DNA from: Winogradskyella endarachnes
GTDB taxonomy: Bacteria > Bacteroidota > Bacteroidia > Flavobacteriales > Flavobacteriaceae
Assembly: GCF_009741275.1 (NCBI RefSeq)
Contig: NZ_WOWS01000002.1
Span: 248,001 to 312,000 of the forward strand
Length of the DNA stretch: 64,000 nt
Direction: 5' to 3'
Position numbers and translations under genes: made by a program. Below are positions 63,194-64,000 of this stretch, piece by piece. Position 1 is the stretch's first letter, and each line of letters starts with the position of its first letter. Below the pieces are notes generated by a model that did not search any database, had not been told where the DNA came from, and worked only from the letters and a program-made list of their open reading frames with translations.

Positions 63194-64000
63194 ATGAATT
63201 TTAATTTTCTCACGCCTGTATCAGATGCGGTTTTAGCTCACAATGAACTAACAGCGCAACAATCACTAGGAAAAAAAATTAAAATTCACTCACGCCAAAA
63301 TGGAATTCCAGATTTAGATGGCGTGCAAATGGCTATTATTGGTGTAAAAGAAAACCGTAATGATGTTAATTATATAGGAGCTCAAATTAATTTTGACACT
63401 ATAAGGAAAGCACTTTATACATTATTTCCTGGTAATTGGCATACAACAATTGCAGATCTTGGCGATATAGAACCCGGTGAATCAGTAGAAGATACTTATT
63501 TTGCTATAAGAACTGCTATTGCGGTTTTATATGAAAAAAACATTATTCCAATTGTTTTAGGTGGCAGTCAAGATTTAACTTATGCCAACTATCGTGCTTA
63601 CGATGATTTGTTACCAATGGTAAACATTGCGAGTATAGATACTAATTTCGATTTAGGTGATGCTAGTCTTCCAATTAAAAATAATAGTTACGTTGGTAAA
63701 GTTATTGTAGAAGAACCGTATAACTTATTTAATTATGCAACGATTGGGTATCAGACTTATTTTAACGCTCAAGAAGAAATAGATCTCATAGAAAAGTTGT
63801 ACTTTGAGGCCTACCGTTTGGGTGAAATTTCAGGAGATATTAATAAAGTAGAGCCATTACTACGAGATGCACATATAGTATCTGTAGATTTAAAATCGGT
63901 TAGGGCTTCAGAAGTAAGTGATAATCAAAAGTATTCACCAAATGGTTTTTCAGGAAAAGAGATATGTGCTATAAGTAGGTATGCAGGTATAAGTAATAAA
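63194..64000 (+). CDS. Formimidoylglutamase/arginase-fold family protein, 3' truncated by window edge
   Basis: The ATG at 63194 opens a frame to the window end (269 codons seen). The fold and segment order match the ureohydrolase family in Flavobacteriia. The three metal motifs are changed: G-G-S-Q-D (123-127) for GGDHS, I-D-T-N-F-D (148-153) for DAHxD, and D232-L-K for DxD. H to Q, H to N and D to K remove three of six ligands, so hydrolase activity is doubtful. It is 6 bp after topA and probably co-transcribed. Confidence 0.82.
   Translation, partial: MNFNFLTPVSDAVLAHNELTAQQSLGKKIKIHSRQNGIPDLDGVQMAIIGVKENRNDVNYIGAQINFDTIRKALYTLFPGNWHTTIADLGDIEPGESVEDTYFAIRTAIAVLYEKNIIPIVLGGSQDLTYANYRAYDDLLPMVNIASIDTNFDLGDASLPIKNNSYVGKVIVEEPYNLFNYATIGYQTYFNAQEEIDLIEKLYFEAYRLGEISGDINKVEPLLRDAHIVSVDLKSVRASEVSDNQKYSPNGFSGKEICAISRYAGISNK

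Noticed and set aside
62932-63213. 93-codon minus-strand ORF rich in Phe/Val
   Set aside because: It is the complement of the Lys-rich tail of TopA.

Overview
The window is an AT-rich, tightly packed bacterial chromosome segment from the Bacteroidota, almost certainly a marine-type member of the Flavobacteriaceae. The main reasons are promoter-like TAnnTTTG motifs in front of many genes, a Flavobacteriia-type exosortase (XrtF) with its partner, HYC_CC_PP, DUF6702, DUF6090 and DUF6503 family proteins, carboxypeptidase-like regulatory domains, a Cys-free zinc-ribbon protein, and the gene order miaB - sigma-54 regulator - lptE - TPR - secG - groES - groEL. No rRNA, tRNA, CRISPR, phage or IS transposase gene was seen. 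No gene-free stretch exceeds about 230 bp.

Layout. 1-8.6 kb: partial GNAT, peptidase E, an exported carboxypeptidase-regulatory-domain pair with a DUF6702 protein and an M1 peptidase, TatA, a subtilisin lipoprotein, an O-methyltransferase and a small membrane protein. 8.6-16.3 kb (minus strand): a kynurenine catabolic cluster (kynureninase, kynurenine 3-monooxygenase, 2-aminomuconate deaminase-like RidA, semialdehyde dehydrogenase, an SDR, 3-hydroxyanthranilate dioxygenase, ACMS decarboxylase). 16.4-20.4 kb: orphan histidine kinase, a candidate small RNA, DUF6503 lipoprotein, methyltransferase, MsrA. 20.4-27.5 kb: zinc-ribbon-like protein, Nif3-like protein, LpxK, a hybrid histidine kinase with TPRs, GAPDH, lipoyl synthase. 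27.6-34.8 kb: two sigma factors (one with its anti-sigma), glycosyltransferase, aquaporin, MurB, aminotransferase, DUF1573 protein. 34.9-45.0 kb: ValS, then the elongation operon mreB-mreC-mreD-pbp2-rodA, then purH. 45.2-51.4 kb: ABC permease, fRMsr-like GAF protein, XrtF pair, and a probable copper-linked set (HYC_CC_PP, TonB receptor, HMA protein). 51.4-59.1 kb: DUF6090 protein and the groEL-groES-secG-TPR-lptE-regulator-miaB block. 59.2-64 kb: membrane protein, lipoprotein, TopA, and the start of a formimidoylglutamase/arginase-fold protein cut by the window edge.

Functional links. The kynurenine genes together take kynurenine to 3-hydroxyanthranilate, open the ring, decarboxylate, oxidise and deaminate it; tryptophan 2,3-dioxygenase and a kynurenine formamidase are not in the window. 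The Mre/PBP2/RodA set, MurB and LpxK serve the cell envelope, as do LptE, SecG and TatA.

Most interesting observations: (1) four composite palindromic elements of about 120-215 bp, with AAGCCC...GGGCTT ends, sit at junctions inside the kynurenine cluster, and one of them supplies the N-terminal codons of kynurenine 3-monooxygenase and the C-terminal codons of kynureninase; (2) a candidate small RNA near 17.80-17.92 kb with a consensus-like promoter, two hairpins and a terminator with a U-tract; (3) an arginase-fold protein that has lost three of six metal ligands; (4) a different ~75 bp repeat sitting in the groES-groEL gap and, inverted, beside the TonB/HMA genes.
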